64,000 bases of DNA from Mycolicibacterium aromaticivorans JS19b1 = JCM 16368 (GCF_000559085.1 NZ_JALN02000001.1:620001-684000), one strand, 5' to 3'. Counted from the stretch's first letter, positions 1 to 9,674 are shown. Translations and numbers: made by a program. Notes: generated by a model from the letters alone, not told the origin.

Positions 1-993
1 TGGGACGGGCTGGTCGGGTTGTTCGGCGGTGAGGCGCTCGCCGAACTGCTGGGCATGCCGTTCTGGTTGGCGGTGGTGATCGTGCTGGCGGCCCAGGGTG
101 CCGTCGGGGTCTTCGGCTACGAGGTGATCCACCGGGTGCAGGCGGTGATGACGGTCGTGCTGATCGTCACTTTCGCGGTGTTCGCGTGGAAGCTGATCAA
201 CGGTCATCAGGTGATATCGCTGCCCACCCTGGGTGGCGCCGACCTGGCGGGTGCGTTCGCTCTGGAGGTCACCATCGCGCTGAGCCTGGCGATCTCGTGG
301 GCCAGCTACGCCTCGGACTACAGTCGGTATCTGCCCGTCACCACATCGCGCACCGCCGTGTTCGGCTATACCTTCGGCGGTCTGGCGGTGGCCTACATCG
401 CCGTGCAGGCGATCGGGGTGGCCGCGGCAGGCACGCTCACCGATCAGACTGCGCAGGGCGTGCGCGACATCATGGGCGGCGGCGTGCTGGGCGCGGTGGC
501 GCTGCTGGTGATCGCGCTGGGGTCGGTGGCCTCGAACGCGATGAACGACTACAGCGGGTCCCTGGCGTTGCAGACCGTGGGGGTGCGGGTACGCAGGCCG
601 GTGTCCGCGGTCGTGGTGGTGGTGATCGCGTTCGCGCTCATCATGTGGCTGCATTCCGGCGACCTGGCGTCACGCTTTCAGGGTGTGCTGTTGTTCGTCA
701 GTTACTGGATTCCGGCGTTCGTGGCGATCGTGGCTATCGACTGGCGGTTCCGTAGCGCAGGCCGCGACGCGGTGAACCCGGCCGACGAGGTCACCCCCCG
801 CAGCGACGCCGTCGTCGCGCTGGTGGCGTTCTTCGTGGCGTTCGCGGCGGCGGTCCCGTTCATGCACACGAACCTGATCGTCGGGCCGGTGGCGACGGCC
901 CTGCACGGCGCCGATCTGGCGTACTTCGTGAATTTCCTTGTCGCAGCCGGGGTTTACGGCAGCTACCGGGTTATCCGGGGGCGCAGCTCCTAG
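1..993 (+). CDS. NCS1-family cytosine/purine permease, 5' end outside window
   Basis: The frame is open from base 1 with no start in view, so only the last 330 residues are seen. It is a polytopic membrane protein with about nine hydrophobic segments here. The segment ISWASYASDYSRYLP (encoded near 290-335) matches the conserved region of nucleobase:cation symporter-1 proteins of the CodB type, which import cytosine, purines, allantoin or thiamine precursors. The substrate cannot be told from this part. Its stop TAG overlaps the stop of the convergent efflux gene in the four bases CTAG (990-993), so no terminator separates them. Confidence 0.85.
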   Translation, partial: WDGLVGLFGGEALAELLGMPFWLAVVIVLAAQGAVGVFGYEVIHRVQAVMTVVLIVTFAVFAWKLINGHQVISLPTLGGADLAGAFALEVTIALSLAISWASYASDYSRYLPVTTSRTAVFGYTFGGLAVAYIAVQAIGVAAAGTLTDQTAQGVRDIMGGGVLGAVALLVIALGSVASNAMNDYSGSLALQTVGVRVRRPVSAVVVVVIAFALIMWLHSGDLASRFQGVLLFVSYWIPAFVAIVAIDWRFRSAGRDAVNPADEVTPRSDAVVALVAFFVAFAAAVPFMHTNLIVGPVATALHGADLAYFVNFLVAAGVYGSYRVIRGRSS

Positions 994-2483
994 AGCTCGC
1001 CGGCCTCGACGGCTTCGCGGGTGTGCTGGGCGGCGGCTATGTCGCGGGTGGAGAACCCGATGCCCAGCGCGGCCACCCCCACCAGCACGGCGATGCCGGC
1101 CACCCACAGCAGCGAATAGGTGTACCCCTGACCCAGCGCGTCGAGCTGGGCGGGCGTCATGTACTTGACCGGCCCCGTCGTTCCGCCCAGGTACAGCGTT
1201 CGCGAGGTCTGCACCGCCTGGACGATCACCAGGACCAGCGGACCGCCGAGGTTGAAGACCATCAGGGTGACCGACGAGACGGGACCGATCTCGCGCGGCC
1301 CGACTCCGGCCAGGGTGCACAGCGGCAGGATCACCGAGATGATCCCGATGCCCAGACCGCCGACGACGATCGGGACGAACAGGTCGGGGAAGTACGGAAT
1401 CGACCGATTCAACGTCGACCCGTAGAGCATGGCCGCCAGCACGAGCAGACCACCGCCGAGGATCACCCACCGCGGCGCGATCCGTAGCGCCAGTTTGGTG
1501 GCGGCGACGTTGCCCACCACGAACGCCGCCGCAAACGGCATGAAGCAAATCCCGGCGCGCAACGGCGAGTACCCGAGCACATCCTGGACCAGCAGACCGA
1601 TCATCACGCTCAGCGTCAGCATCACGCCGCCGGCCATGAAGTAGGCCGCGAAAGACGCGACACGGCTGCGATTGTCGAAGATCGAGAACGGCACCAGCGG
1701 GTTGTCGGCGCCGCGCTCCACGATCAGGAACGACACGAAGAACACTGCCGCGGCCACGCCCGCACCGATGACCCACGGATCGATCCAGCCGCGTGGCGGG
1801 CCCTGGGTGAAGACCAGCACGGCCGAGGTGCACGCCAGGGTGGCCAGCAGCGCGCCGGTGACGTCGAGCTTGAGTCTCTCGTGCCGGGTCTCTTCGAGCC
1901 GGGTCAGACCCACGACGATGATGAAGAGTCCGATCGGCACATTGACCAGAAAGGCCAGCCGCCAGGACAAGCCGGTCACCGCACCACCGGCGACGAGGCC
2001 GAGAACGGATCCGAGTCCCTGCATCGCGGCCGAGACGGCCAATGCCTGATTGCGGGCATGCCCGACGGCGTACGTGGTCGCGATCAGCGCCAGACCCGTC
2101 GGGGCGGCCACCGCGGCGCCCATCCCCTGCACGGCGCGCGACACGATCAGCGTCCACTGGTCGTTGGCCAGGCCGCACGCCAGTGAGGCGATGGTGAAGA
2201 CGCCGACGCCGGAGATGAACGCGCGTTTGTGGCCGACGGCGTCGCCGACGCGACCGCCGAGCAGCAGCATGCCGCCGAAGGTCAGCACGTAGGCGGTGAT
2301 CACCCAGCTCTTGGAGGCATCCGACAAGCCCAGCTCGGCCTGCATCCGCGGCAGCGCGACGATCACGATCGTGCCGTCGAGCGTGGACATCAGCTGCATA
2401 CCGGTGATCGCGACGATCGCCAGCCCCAGCACTCTGGAGGACAGCGGTCTGGTGGTCGGCTGACGACCACTCACACCAGACAT
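990..2483 (-). CDS. EfpA-like MFS drug efflux transporter (DHA2 family), paralogue
   Basis: This 497-residue protein has about 14 hydrophobic segments, typical of the DHA2 branch of the major facilitator superfamily (drug:H+ antiporters). It has a motif-C-like STLDGTIVIVALP at residues 33-45 and motif A GGRVGDAVGHKR at 76-87. It is clearly paralogous to the EfpA gene next to it: both share WVITAYVLTFGG, SRTLYLGGTTGPVK and a C-terminal EAGEL/DAGEL end. It lacks the longer N-terminal arm of EfpA. The ATG at 2483 is preceded on the minus strand by TAGGGT eight bases upstream, the same arrangement as efpA. The export substrate is unknown. Confidence 0.9.
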   Translation of the reverse strand: MSGVSGRQPTTRPLSSRVLGLAIVAITGMQLMSTLDGTIVIVALPRMQAELGLSDASKSWVITAYVLTFGGMLLLGGRVGDAVGHKRAFISGVGVFTIASLACGLANDQWTLIVSRAVQGMGAAVAAPTGLALIATTYAVGHARNQALAVSAAMQGLGSVLGLVAGGAVTGLSWRLAFLVNVPIGLFIIVVGLTRLEETRHERLKLDVTGALLATLACTSAVLVFTQGPPRGWIDPWVIGAGVAAAVFFVSFLIVERGADNPLVPFSIFDNRSRVASFAAYFMAGGVMLTLSVMIGLLVQDVLGYSPLRAGICFMPFAAAFVVGNVAATKLALRIAPRWVILGGGLLVLAAMLYGSTLNRSIPYFPDLFVPIVVGGLGIGIISVILPLCTLAGVGPREIGPVSSVTLMVFNLGGPLVLVIVQAVQTSRTLYLGGTTGPVKYMTPAQLDALGQGYTYSLLWVAGIAVLVGVAALGIGFSTRDIAAAQHTREAVEAGEL

Positions 2484-2491
2484 GGGTGACT

Positions 2492-2497
2492 ACCCTA
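2492..2497 (-). promoter_or_regulatory. Putative -10 box (TAGGGT) of the efpA paralogue
   Basis: TAGGGT on the minus strand fits the mycobacterial TANNNT -10 consensus and ends 8 bases before the ATG. This predicts an mRNA with almost no leader. The box and its spacing are identical to those of efpA. Confidence 0.5.
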
Positions 2498-2535
2498 CTG
2501 GCCGCCGCGGCGGCCGTCGGTGAGCCCTCGCGGAG

Positions 2536-4104
2536 TTACAGCTCTCCCGCGTCGATCGCGTCCTTGACTTCCTGGGCGTGCGCGACCTGCGCAGCGGTGT
2601 AGCCGATGAACAGAGCGACAGCGCCCACGATCACCGCGACGGCGGCGACCCACAGCAGGCCGTAGGTGTAGCCCTGGTCCAGGGCGTGCAGCTGCGCCTC
2701 GTTCATCTTCTTCACCGGACCGGTGGTGCCGCCCAAGTAGAGGGTGCGCGAGGTGATCACGGCCTGGATGATGGCGAGCACGACGGGTCCGCCGAGGTTC
2801 TGCAGCATCAGCGCGATCGCCGACACCGGGCCGATCTGATCGAAGCCGACGCCCGCGATGGCCGACACGGTCAGCGGCACGACGATCATGCCGATGCCGA
2901 AGCCGCCGACGGTGATCGGCAGGACCAGGTTGGGGAAGTAGGGGATGCCGCCGTTGAGCGTCGAGCCGTAGATCATCGCGGCCAGCACCAGCACACCACC
3001 GGCGATCACCAGGATCCGCGGCGGGAAATGGGATACCAACTGCGAGGACGCGCCGAGGCCGATGCCGAGGGCGATCACGAACGGGATGAAGCCGATCCCG
3101 GCCTTCAGTGCGCTGTAGCCCATGATGTCCTGCACATACAGGCCGATCAGCACGGTCAGCGTGAACATCACGCCGCCGGCCAGGAACACCGCGGCGAACG
3201 TCGCCAGCCGGTTGCGGTCACGGAACAATGCAAACGGCACCACGGGGTTGACCGCGCGACGCTCGACGAACGCGAACGCGACGAAGGCGAGCACGGCCGC
3301 CACGCCTGAGGCCAGGGTGATGGGCGACTGCCAACCGTTCTCGGGCGCCTGGGCGAAGCCGAAGACCGCCGCGGTGCAGCCAACGGTGGCCAGCAGCGCA
3401 CCGGCGGCGTCCATCTTCATGCGCTCACGATGGGTCTCGCGCAAGGTCTTGCGCGCCAGGTAGATCATCAGCAGGCCGATCGGCACGTTCACCAGGAAGG
3501 CCAGCCGCCAGGACACCTCGACCAGCGCTCCGCCGACCACCAGGCCCATCACCGAGCCGATGCCCGTCATCGCGGCGAACACCGCGGTCGCCGCGTTGCG
3601 GGCAGGCCCCTTCGGGAACGTTGTGGCCACCAGGGCCAGCCCGGTCGGTGAGGCGATCGCGGCACCGACACCTTGGAGCAGCCGTGCGATCACCAGCGTC
3701 GCCTCGTCCCACGCGACACCGCACAGGACCGACGCGATGGTGAACAGCGCGACGCCGACGATGAAGGTGCGCTTGCGGCCGATGGTGTCGCCGAGCCGGC
3801 CGCCGAGCAGCATCAGCCCGCCGAACGTCAGCACATAGGCGGTGATGACCCAGCTACGGCCGGCATCGGACAGTGCCAACTCGTCCTGGATCCTGGGCAG
3901 CGCGACGATCGCGACAGTGCTGTCCATCGTGGCAAGCAGCTGCATGCCGCCGATGGCGGTCACCGCGGCGAAGAACCGCCGAGACGGCAACCAGCTCGGG
4001 ATGTACTTGTTGGTCTTTGCCAGTGCTGCCGGCTCGAGGCGCATGGGGACCGCGCGCTCAGAACTGTTGGCGGTCGCCCGCGCAGCGTCGTTGAGGGCCG
4101 TCAT
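2536..4104 (-). CDS. efpA: EfpA multidrug efflux transporter (MFS, DHA2)
   Basis: The 522-residue protein is about the length of M. tuberculosis EfpA (near 530) and sits next to cysG as it does there. A 40-residue hydrophilic N-terminal arm precedes about 14 membrane segments. Motif A GGRLGDTIGRKR lies at residues 101-112, and a motif-C-like ATMDSTVAIVALP at 58-70. EfpA is an essential or drug-induced exporter in M. tuberculosis, associated with isoniazid and other drug exposure and with lipid transport. A paralogue follows 52 bases downstream on the same strand, so the locus is a tandem duplication. The start is ATG at 4104, next to a TAGGGT box. Confidence 0.93.
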   Translation of the reverse strand: MTALNDAARATANSSERAVPMRLEPAALAKTNKYIPSWLPSRRFFAAVTAIGGMQLLATMDSTVAIVALPRIQDELALSDAGRSWVITAYVLTFGGLMLLGGRLGDTIGRKRTFIVGVALFTIASVLCGVAWDEATLVIARLLQGVGAAIASPTGLALVATTFPKGPARNAATAVFAAMTGIGSVMGLVVGGALVEVSWRLAFLVNVPIGLLMIYLARKTLRETHRERMKMDAAGALLATVGCTAAVFGFAQAPENGWQSPITLASGVAAVLAFVAFAFVERRAVNPVVPFALFRDRNRLATFAAVFLAGGVMFTLTVLIGLYVQDIMGYSALKAGIGFIPFVIALGIGLGASSQLVSHFPPRILVIAGGVLVLAAMIYGSTLNGGIPYFPNLVLPITVGGFGIGMIVVPLTVSAIAGVGFDQIGPVSAIALMLQNLGGPVVLAIIQAVITSRTLYLGGTTGPVKKMNEAQLHALDQGYTYGLLWVAAVAVIVGAVALFIGYTAAQVAHAQEVKDAIDAGEL

Positions 4105-4112
4105 ACCGAGCT

Positions 4113-4118
4113 ACCCTA
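4113..4118 (-). promoter_or_regulatory. Putative -10 box (TAGGGT) of efpA
   Basis: TAGGGT on the minus strand ends 8 bases before the efpA ATG, the same box and distance as at the downstream paralogue. Confidence 0.5.
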
Positions 4119-4125
4119 CAGTAAT

Positions 4126-4143
4126 CTTAAGGATTCTTTAAAG
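4126..4143 (-). promoter_or_regulatory. A/T-rich double palindrome upstream of efpA
   Basis: CTTAAG (4126-4131) and CTTTAAAG (4136-4143) are two small palindromes with centres about 10 bases apart, in a stretch far richer in A+T than its surroundings. They overlap the cysG stop codon and lie where the efpA -35 region or an operator would be. No regulator is assigned. Confidence 0.3.
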
Positions 4144-5361
4144 GCCGAAAGCCCCGGGAAGGCCTGCGACGGGGCCGATCACGATGATTGCCGGGGGCCT
4201 AATACCGTCGGCTCGAATCCGATCAGGCGCATCGCGCAGTGTGGTCCGGAGTACGCGTTCGGCGGCGGTGGTGCCGTGTTGCACCACCAATACCGGTGTT
4301 TCCGCAGGTCGGCCGCCCGACATCAATGCCTGGGCAAACAATTCGATGCGTTCGACGGCCATCAACAAAACTAGCGTTCCCGACAATTGCGCCAGCGCAT
4401 TCCAATTCACTAACGATTCCGGATGGTCGGGTGCCAAATGGCCGCTGACCACCACGAATTCGTGATTGACGGCGCGGTGCGTGACGGGAACACCGGCCAT
4501 CGCCGGGACCGATATGGCACTGGTCACACCGGGTACGACGGTGACGGGGATGCCGGCCTCCGCGCACGCGAGAACTTCTTCGTATCCGCGGGCGAACACG
4601 AACGGGTCGCCGCCCTTGAAGCGCACCACGAACCGCCCCTCCCGGGCGCGGTCTATAAGAATTTTGTTTATGGCTTCCTGAGCCATTGCCCGGCCGTACG
4701 GGATCTTCGCGGCATCGATGACCTCGACGTGCGACCCGAGCTCGGCGAGCAGTTCCGGCGGAGCCAACCGGTCGGCGACGACGACGTCGGCGCGGGCCAG
4801 CAGCCGCCGGCCGCGCACGGTGATCAGTTCGGGGTCGCCGGGACCGCCACCGACCAGGGCGACGCTGCCGGGCGTGACGTCGTCGGGAGCCTCGGCGGTG
4901 ATCAGTCCCTGCTGGAAGGCTTCGCGGATGGCCGTGCGGATAGCCGCCGACCGGCGGTGCTCCCCGCCGGCGAGCACACCCACGAGGAGTCCGTCGTGGT
5001 CGAACGTGGCCGGCGTGACGGCGCTGCCTTCGCGCGCGATGTCAGCGCGCACACAAAAAATCTGCCTGCGGTCGGCCTCGGCGACGATGGCGGCGTTGAC
5101 TGCCGGGTCGTCGGTGGCGGCGATGGCATACCAGGCACCCTCGAGGTCGCCGTCGCGGTAGTCCCGCAATTCCAGCGTGATGCCGGGGTTGGTGGTGGTC
5201 AGTACCTCGACGGCCGGCGTCGCGGCCCGCGCGATCACGTGCACATCGGCGTCGCGGGCCATCAGGAGCGGAATCCGCCGTTGGGCCACTGTTCCGCCGC
5301 CGACCACGACGACCTTCTTGCCGCCCAGGCGTAAGCCGACGAGGTAGGCGTTCTCGGTCAC
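4138..5361 (-). CDS. cysG: Siroheme synthase / uroporphyrinogen-III C-methyltransferase (CysG-type fusion)
   Basis: This 407-residue fusion has two parts. Residues 1-155 are a precorrin-2 dehydrogenase/ferrochelatase domain with the Rossmann motif GGGTVAQRR at 21-29. Residues 166-405 are an S-adenosylmethionine uroporphyrinogen methyltransferase with GGGPGDPELIT at 171-181 and the PGVTSA and GVPVTHR motifs. It makes precorrin-2 for cobalamin and siroheme. The start is GTG at 5361, overlapping the cobB stop as GTGA, so translation is probably coupled to cobB. It is the last gene of the mqo-to-cysG unit. M. tuberculosis Rv2847c has the same fusion and position. Confidence 0.94.
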   Translation of the reverse strand: MTENAYLVGLRLGGKKVVVVGGGTVAQRRIPLLMARDADVHVIARAATPAVEVLTTTNPGITLELRDYRDGDLEGAWYAIAATDDPAVNAAIVAEADRRQIFCVRADIAREGSAVTPATFDHDGLLVGVLAGGEHRRSAAIRTAIREAFQQGLITAEAPDDVTPGSVALVGGGPGDPELITVRGRRLLARADVVVADRLAPPELLAELGSHVEVIDAAKIPYGRAMAQEAINKILIDRAREGRFVVRFKGGDPFVFARGYEEVLACAEAGIPVTVVPGVTSAISVPAMAGVPVTHRAVNHEFVVVSGHLAPDHPESLVNWNALAQLSGTLVLLMAVERIELFAQALMSGGRPAETPVLVVQHGTTAAERVLRTTLRDAPDRIRADGIRPPAIIVIGPVAGLPGAFGL

Positions 5362-6731
5362 CGGGGCAGCCTAGTCAAGGTTGCGTGCGCGACAAATCGA
5401 GCGACCGACTGCGGTTGGGCGACCGGGTGGGTGTGCAGATACGACGCATGCACCCCGGCGTTGACCGCACCCTCCCGAACGGGCTGGCCGTCATGGTGCC
5501 GGAACGCCCAGGCCGGCTCGGGTGCGTCGGTGAATTCAGCTGTGGTGCGGTGAAATTCGTGTCCGACGACCCGTTGACCCGCGGCATGCAGCGATGAGTC
5601 GCATACCGCCACGGCCTCCCGGTAGCCAAGTGTCAGCCGCGAAGTGAATCGGGCGGAGCCGGCCAGCACCCCACACATCGGGTGGCCGTCCAGGTCCGCC
5701 ATCAGATAGGCCAGGCCGCCGCATTCGGCCTGCACGGGTGCGTGGCCGGCCAGCTCGTGGATCTGGGCGCGCAGTTCCGAGTTCGCCGACAGATCGGCCA
5801 GATGCTGCTCGGGAAAGCCGCCCGGCAGGATCAGTGCCGCTGTCCGCGCGGGCAGGCTGTCGGTGAGCGGATCGAATTCGACGACGTCCGCCCCGGCGGC
5901 CCGCAGCAGCTCGCGATGTTCGGCGTAGCCGAAGCTGAAGGCCTTGCCCGCGGCCATCGCAACCACCGGGTGCCCAGCGTGAGGTGCGCCGACCACGTCC
6001 TCGGGTGCCCACGCCGGCGCCGGAACCCGCGACGCGCCGAGCGCGACGACGGCGGGCAGATCCACGTGGCGGGCGACCAGTTCGGTCATCGCGGCGACCG
6101 CGGCGCGGGCCTGCTCGCCGTGCTCGACGGCGGTGATGAGCCCCAGATGCCGTGACGGCACGGCCAACTCGTCATGGCGCGGGATCGCACCGAGCACCGG
6201 CACCCCGACCGCCTCGCACGCTTGGCGCAGCACCTGTTCGTGGCGGTTGGTGCCGACCCGGTTGAGAATCACCCCGCCGATGTGCACACCGGTGTGGAAC
6301 GTCGAGAAGCCTTGCAGCACCGCGGCGACACTCTGCGACTGGCCGCGGGCGTCGACCACCAGGACGACGGGGGCGCCGAGCAGTTGGGCGACGTGGGCGG
6401 TGGAGCCGCGCGCGGGTGTGACCGGGTGCTCGTCGATGCGGCCGTCGAAAAGACCCATCACGCCTTCGATCACGGCGATGTCGGCATCGCGGCTGCCATG
6501 CCGGTACAGCGGGCCGATCAGCTCCTCGGGTACCAGAACGGGGTCGAGGTTGCGGCCCGGGCGGCCTGCGGCGACGGCGTGATAGCCGGGGTCGATGAAG
6601 TCCGGTCCGACTTTGAACGGGGCCACCCGTCGGCCGGCGGCCCGCAGCGCGCCGATCAAACCCGTTGCGACGGTGGTCTTTCCACTTCCCGACGCGGGCG
6701 CGCCGATCACCACGGCGGGGATGCTGGTCAT
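5358..6731 (-). CDS. cobB: Cobyrinate / hydrogenobyrinate a,c-diamide synthase
   Basis: CobB amidates the a and c carboxylates of (hydrogeno)byrinate using glutamine and ATP. The P-loop APASGSGKTT lies at residues 11-20. A class I glutamine amidotransferase domain fills the C-terminal half, with GGFPEQH and the nucleophile segment AECGGLAYL. I chose ATG at 6731, two bases after the cobO stop, because it gives 457 residues, the length I recall for M. tuberculosis CobB. Two in-frame GTG codons (6740, 6737) are alternatives, and the second would overlap the cobO stop as GTGA. The gene ends in a GTGA overlap with cysG. Confidence 0.93.
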   Translation of the reverse strand: MTSIPAVVIGAPASGSGKTTVATGLIGALRAAGRRVAPFKVGPDFIDPGYHAVAAGRPGRNLDPVLVPEELIGPLYRHGSRDADIAVIEGVMGLFDGRIDEHPVTPARGSTAHVAQLLGAPVVLVVDARGQSQSVAAVLQGFSTFHTGVHIGGVILNRVGTNRHEQVLRQACEAVGVPVLGAIPRHDELAVPSRHLGLITAVEHGEQARAAVAAMTELVARHVDLPAVVALGASRVPAPAWAPEDVVGAPHAGHPVVAMAAGKAFSFGYAEHRELLRAAGADVVEFDPLTDSLPARTAALILPGGFPEQHLADLSANSELRAQIHELAGHAPVQAECGGLAYLMADLDGHPMCGVLAGSARFTSRLTLGYREAVAVCDSSLHAAGQRVVGHEFHRTTAEFTDAPEPAWAFRHHDGQPVREGAVNAGVHASYLHTHPVAQPQSVARFVAHATLTRLPR

Positions 6732-6733
6732 GC

Positions 6734-7348
6734 TCACCACTCGATTCCGCGCTGACCCTTGCGGCCGGCGTCCATCGGGTGTTTGAGCTTGGCCATCTCG
6801 GTGACCAGGTCGGCGGCGTCGAGAAGGCGTTGCGGCGCATCACGACCGGTGATCACGACGTGCTGACCACCCGGCCGGTTGAGGAGCACGTCGACCACCT
6901 CGTCGACGTCGATCCAGCCCCACTTGAGCGGGTAGGTGAACTCGTCGAGGACGTAGAAGTCGTGTCGTTGTTTGCCGAGGCGCCGGGCGATTTCGGTCCA
7001 TCCTTCGGCGGCGGCCCCGGCGTGATCGTCGGTGGAGCCGGCTTTCCGAGTCCACGACCAGCCGGAGCCCATCTTGTGCCATTCCACGGGTCCGCCGAGT
7101 CCCTGCTCGTCATGCAGCGTGCCCAGTGCGGCGAACGCCGACTCCTCGCCGACTCGCCATTTGGCGCTCTTGACGAATTGGAAGACCGCCACGCTCATCC
7201 CGGCGTTCCACGCGCGCAACGCCATTCCGAACGCCGCGGTGGATTTGCCCTTACCCGGCCCGGTGTGCACGGCCAGCACCGGGGTGTTGCGGCGGGCCCG
7301 GGTGGTCAGCCCGTCCTGCGGTACGGTGAGCGGCTGACCCTGCGGCAT
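6734..7348 (-). CDS. cobO: Cob(I)yrinic acid a,c-diamide adenosyltransferase
   Basis: The 204-residue CobO/BtuR-type protein transfers the 5'-deoxyadenosyl group of ATP to cobalt, forming the upper ligand of adenosylcobalamin. The modified P-loop HTGPGKGKST lies at residues 28-37, followed by an AFGMALRA helix and VLDEFTYPLKWGWID. The start is ATG at 7346-7348. It sits 32 bases after the chelatase gene and directly before cobB, so the three cobalamin genes are transcribed together. Length and neighbours match M. tuberculosis Rv2849c. Confidence 0.94.
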   Translation of the reverse strand: MPQGQPLTVPQDGLTTRARRNTPVLAVHTGPGKGKSTAAFGMALRAWNAGMSVAVFQFVKSAKWRVGEESAFAALGTLHDEQGLGGPVEWHKMGSGWSWTRKAGSTDDHAGAAAEGWTEIARRLGKQRHDFYVLDEFTYPLKWGWIDVDEVVDVLLNRPGGQHVVITGRDAPQRLLDAADLVTEMAKLKHPMDAGRKGQRGIEW

Positions 7349-7380
7349 GGACGTTAACCTTTCCGAACACTAACGCAGCT

Positions 7381-9204
7381 TCAGGCGGCCCTGCGCACGG
7401 CCTGTGCCAGATAGTCTGCGCGCAGCTGCTCCAGTTGCAGCAGGGGGGCTTCCAGATTCTCGGCCAGATCAGCGGCCAACCCCAGCCTGACGTAGGACGT
7501 CTCGCAGTCCACCACCACTGCGGCGGCACCCTCTGCAACCAGTCGGCGGGCCGCGGAACGGCTGCGCCCCAACGGGTCCGGACCGCCGGTGGCCCGGCCA
7601 TCGGTCAGGACCACCACCAGCGGGCGCCGGGTGCGGTCCCGCACTCGTTCGCGGACCACGACGTCACGCGCCGCCAGCAGTCCTTGCGCCAGCGGTGTGG
7701 TGCCACCGGTGTCGAACCGGGTCAGCCGCCGCGAGGCGATGTGCGCCGACGTCGTGGGCGGCAACAGTTCTCGTGCGCCGTCCTGCCGGAAAGTGATGAC
7801 GGCGACCTTGTCTCGGCGTTGGTAGGCGTCCCGCAGCAGCGACAGCGCCGCACCGGACACCGCCGACATCCGGTCCCGCGCCGCCATCGACCCGGAGGCG
7901 TCGACGACGAAGATCACCAGGTTGCCTTCCCGGCCGACCCGGATGGCGCGCCGGATGTCCTCGGGTTGCGGACGCAGCCGGCGGTTGCCCGCAGCGGTCA
8001 GCACGGTGGCGAACAGGTGCAGACCGTGTCCCTGCTCGGGGGCATCGGTCGCGCCGACGACGGCACCGGAGCGGTTGCGGGCCCGCGAGCGCCTACCCGG
8101 GTTGCCCTCCCCCACGCCGGGCACGGTCAGCGCACGCGTCCGGAATGTCGCCGATGGCGGCGCAGCCGGGCGCGGGGCGGATGACGAAGTACCTTGCGGT
8201 GCAGACGATTGCGGAGATCCGTCACTCGGCTCCCCGCCACCGGGCGGATCCGGTTCGGGCTCCGGTTCGGGGCCTGATTCAGGGTCGGCGGCGGCCAACG
8301 CTTCGTCGAGCTGCGCCGGGTCCAGGCCCGGGTCGTCGAACGGGTCGCGGCGGCGGCGGTGCGGCAACGCCAGCTCGGCGGCCACCCGAATGTCCTGCTG
8401 CTCCACGACTTCGGCCCCACGCCAGGCCGCGTGCGCCACCGCGGTGCGGGCCACCACCAGGTCGGCCCGCATGCCGTCGACGTCGAACGCCGCGCACAGC
8501 GCCGCGATCCGGTTCAGTTCGGCATCGGGCAGCACCACTGCGGCCACCCGCGCTCGGGCGGCGGCGATCCGGGCGGCCAGCTCGCTGTCCTGGCCCGCGT
8601 GCAGGGCCGCGAATCCGGCGGGATCGGCTTCGTAGGCCAGCCGCTGGCGGATCACCTCGCTGCGCACCGCGACGTCGCGGGAGGCGTGCACGTCCACGGT
8701 CAACCCGAACCGGTCCAAGAGTTGCGGACGTAGTTCGCCCTCTTCGGGATTCATCGTTCCGATGAGCACGAATCGCGACTCGTGCGAGTGGGAGATGCCG
8801 TCGCGCTCGATGTGCACCCGGCCCATCGCGGCGGCGTCGAGCATGATGTCGACGAGGTGGTCATGCAGCAGATTGACCTCGTCGACGTAGAGGACGCCGC
8901 CGTGGGCGCGGGCCAGGAGACCCGGCGAAAAGGCATGCTCGCCGTCACGCAGCACCTTCTGCAGGTCCAGGGATCCGACGACCCGGTCCTCGGTCGCGCC
9001 GATCGGCAACTCGACGAGCCGGGCTCCGGCGTCCACCTCTGTCAGGACCGCGGCCAGCGCCCGCACCGCCGTCGACTTCGCGGTGCCTTTCTCGCCCCGG
9101 ATCAGCACCCCGCCGATCTCGGGCCGAACGGAACACAGGATCAGCGCAAGGCGCAGCTGGTCGTGCCCGACGATCGCACTGAACGGAAAAGCCGGCGCGC
9201 TCAC
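7381..9204 (-). CDS. Magnesium-chelatase-like AAA+/VWA protein (fused ChlI-ChlD type)
   Basis: This 607-residue protein joins the two motor subunits of a class I metallochelatase. Residues 1-290 are a ChlI-type AAA+ domain with Walker [10 protein letters not shown] (37-45) and Walker [11 protein letters not shown] (104-113). Residues about 300-395 are an acidic, Pro/Ser-rich linker. Residues about 400-600 are a von Willebrand A domain with the MIDAS motif DASGS (435-439). Being in the cob unit it probably serves cobalt insertion (CobS/CobT role), but the large catalytic subunit (CobN or ChlH) is not in this window, so the metal is inferred. The start is GTG at 9204, overlapping the upstream GNAT stop as GTGA. 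It corresponds to Rv2850c. Confidence 0.88.
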   Translation of the reverse strand: MSAPAFPFSAIVGHDQLRLALILCSVRPEIGGVLIRGEKGTAKSTAVRALAAVLTEVDAGARLVELPIGATEDRVVGSLDLQKVLRDGEHAFSPGLLARAHGGVLYVDEVNLLHDHLVDIMLDAAAMGRVHIERDGISHSHESRFVLIGTMNPEEGELRPQLLDRFGLTVDVHASRDVAVRSEVIRQRLAYEADPAGFAALHAGQDSELAARIAAARARVAAVVLPDAELNRIAALCAAFDVDGMRADLVVARTAVAHAAWRGAEVVEQQDIRVAAELALPHRRRRDPFDDPGLDPAQLDEALAAADPESGPEPEPEPDPPGGGEPSDGSPQSSAPQGTSSSAPRPAAPPSATFRTRALTVPGVGEGNPGRRSRARNRSGAVVGATDAPEQGHGLHLFATVLTAAGNRRLRPQPEDIRRAIRVGREGNLVIFVVDASGSMAARDRMSAVSGAALSLLRDAYQRRDKVAVITFRQDGARELLPPTTSAHIASRRLTRFDTGGTTPLAQGLLAARDVVVRERVRDRTRRPLVVVLTDGRATGGPDPLGRSRSAARRLVAEGAAAVVVDCETSYVRLGLAADLAENLEAPLLQLEQLRADYLAQAVRRAA

Positions 9205-9674
9205 GGCTTCTCGGTCAATATCGGTGCGGCCGGTCGCAACATCGGAACGTGCGGGATCCCGTCCTCGACGAATTCGGCACCGTCGACCACGAATCCGTGG
9301 TTGCCGTACATGTCGACCAAGTAGGTCTGGGCGTTGATCCGGCAGGCGTGATCACCGACATCGGCCAGTGCGGCCTGCATCAGCCGGCTGGTGTGGCCCT
9401 GGCCGCGAGCCGCACGCTGGGTGCACACCCGGCCGATGCGGAATGCCTTCTCTCCCCCGGCGTGCTCCTCCATCAGTCGCAGCGTGGCGATCACCGTGCC
9501 GTCGGGTTGCTCCAGCCAGAAATGCCGGGTCTCGGCCAGCAGGTCGCGGCCGTCGAGTTCCGGGTAGGGACAAGCCTGTTCGACGACGAACACCTCGACC
9601 CGGAGCTTCAGCAGCTCGTAGAGGGTCGCCGCGTCGAGGTCCTTGGCCCAGGAGCGGCGCAAGGCGACCGTCAC
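9201..9674 (-). CDS. ElaA-family GNAT N-acetyltransferase
   Basis: This 157-residue GNAT-fold protein carries the ElaA hallmark [17 protein letters not shown] at residues 33-49 and an acetyl-CoA pyrophosphate loop around [13 protein letters not shown]. ElaA proteins are small acetyltransferases of unknown substrate. GTGA overlaps join it to mqo upstream (9671-9674) and to the chelatase downstream (9201-9204). Membership of a cobalamin unit is therefore firm, but a role in it is not shown. It corresponds to Rv2851c. Confidence 0.88.
   Translation of the reverse strand: MTVALRRSWAKDLDAATLYELLKLRVEVFVVEQACPYPELDGRDLLAETRHFWLEQPDGTVIATLRLMEEHAGGEKAFRIGRVCTQRAARGQGHTSRLMQAALADVGDHACRINAQTYLVDMYGNHGFVVDGAEFVEDGIPHVPMLRPAAPILTEKP

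Noticed and set aside
670..2178. 502-residue minus-strand open frame overlapping the efpA paralogue
   Set aside because: Arg/Gly/Ala-rich shadow in another frame of the efflux gene; no domain, and high G+C makes such frames common.
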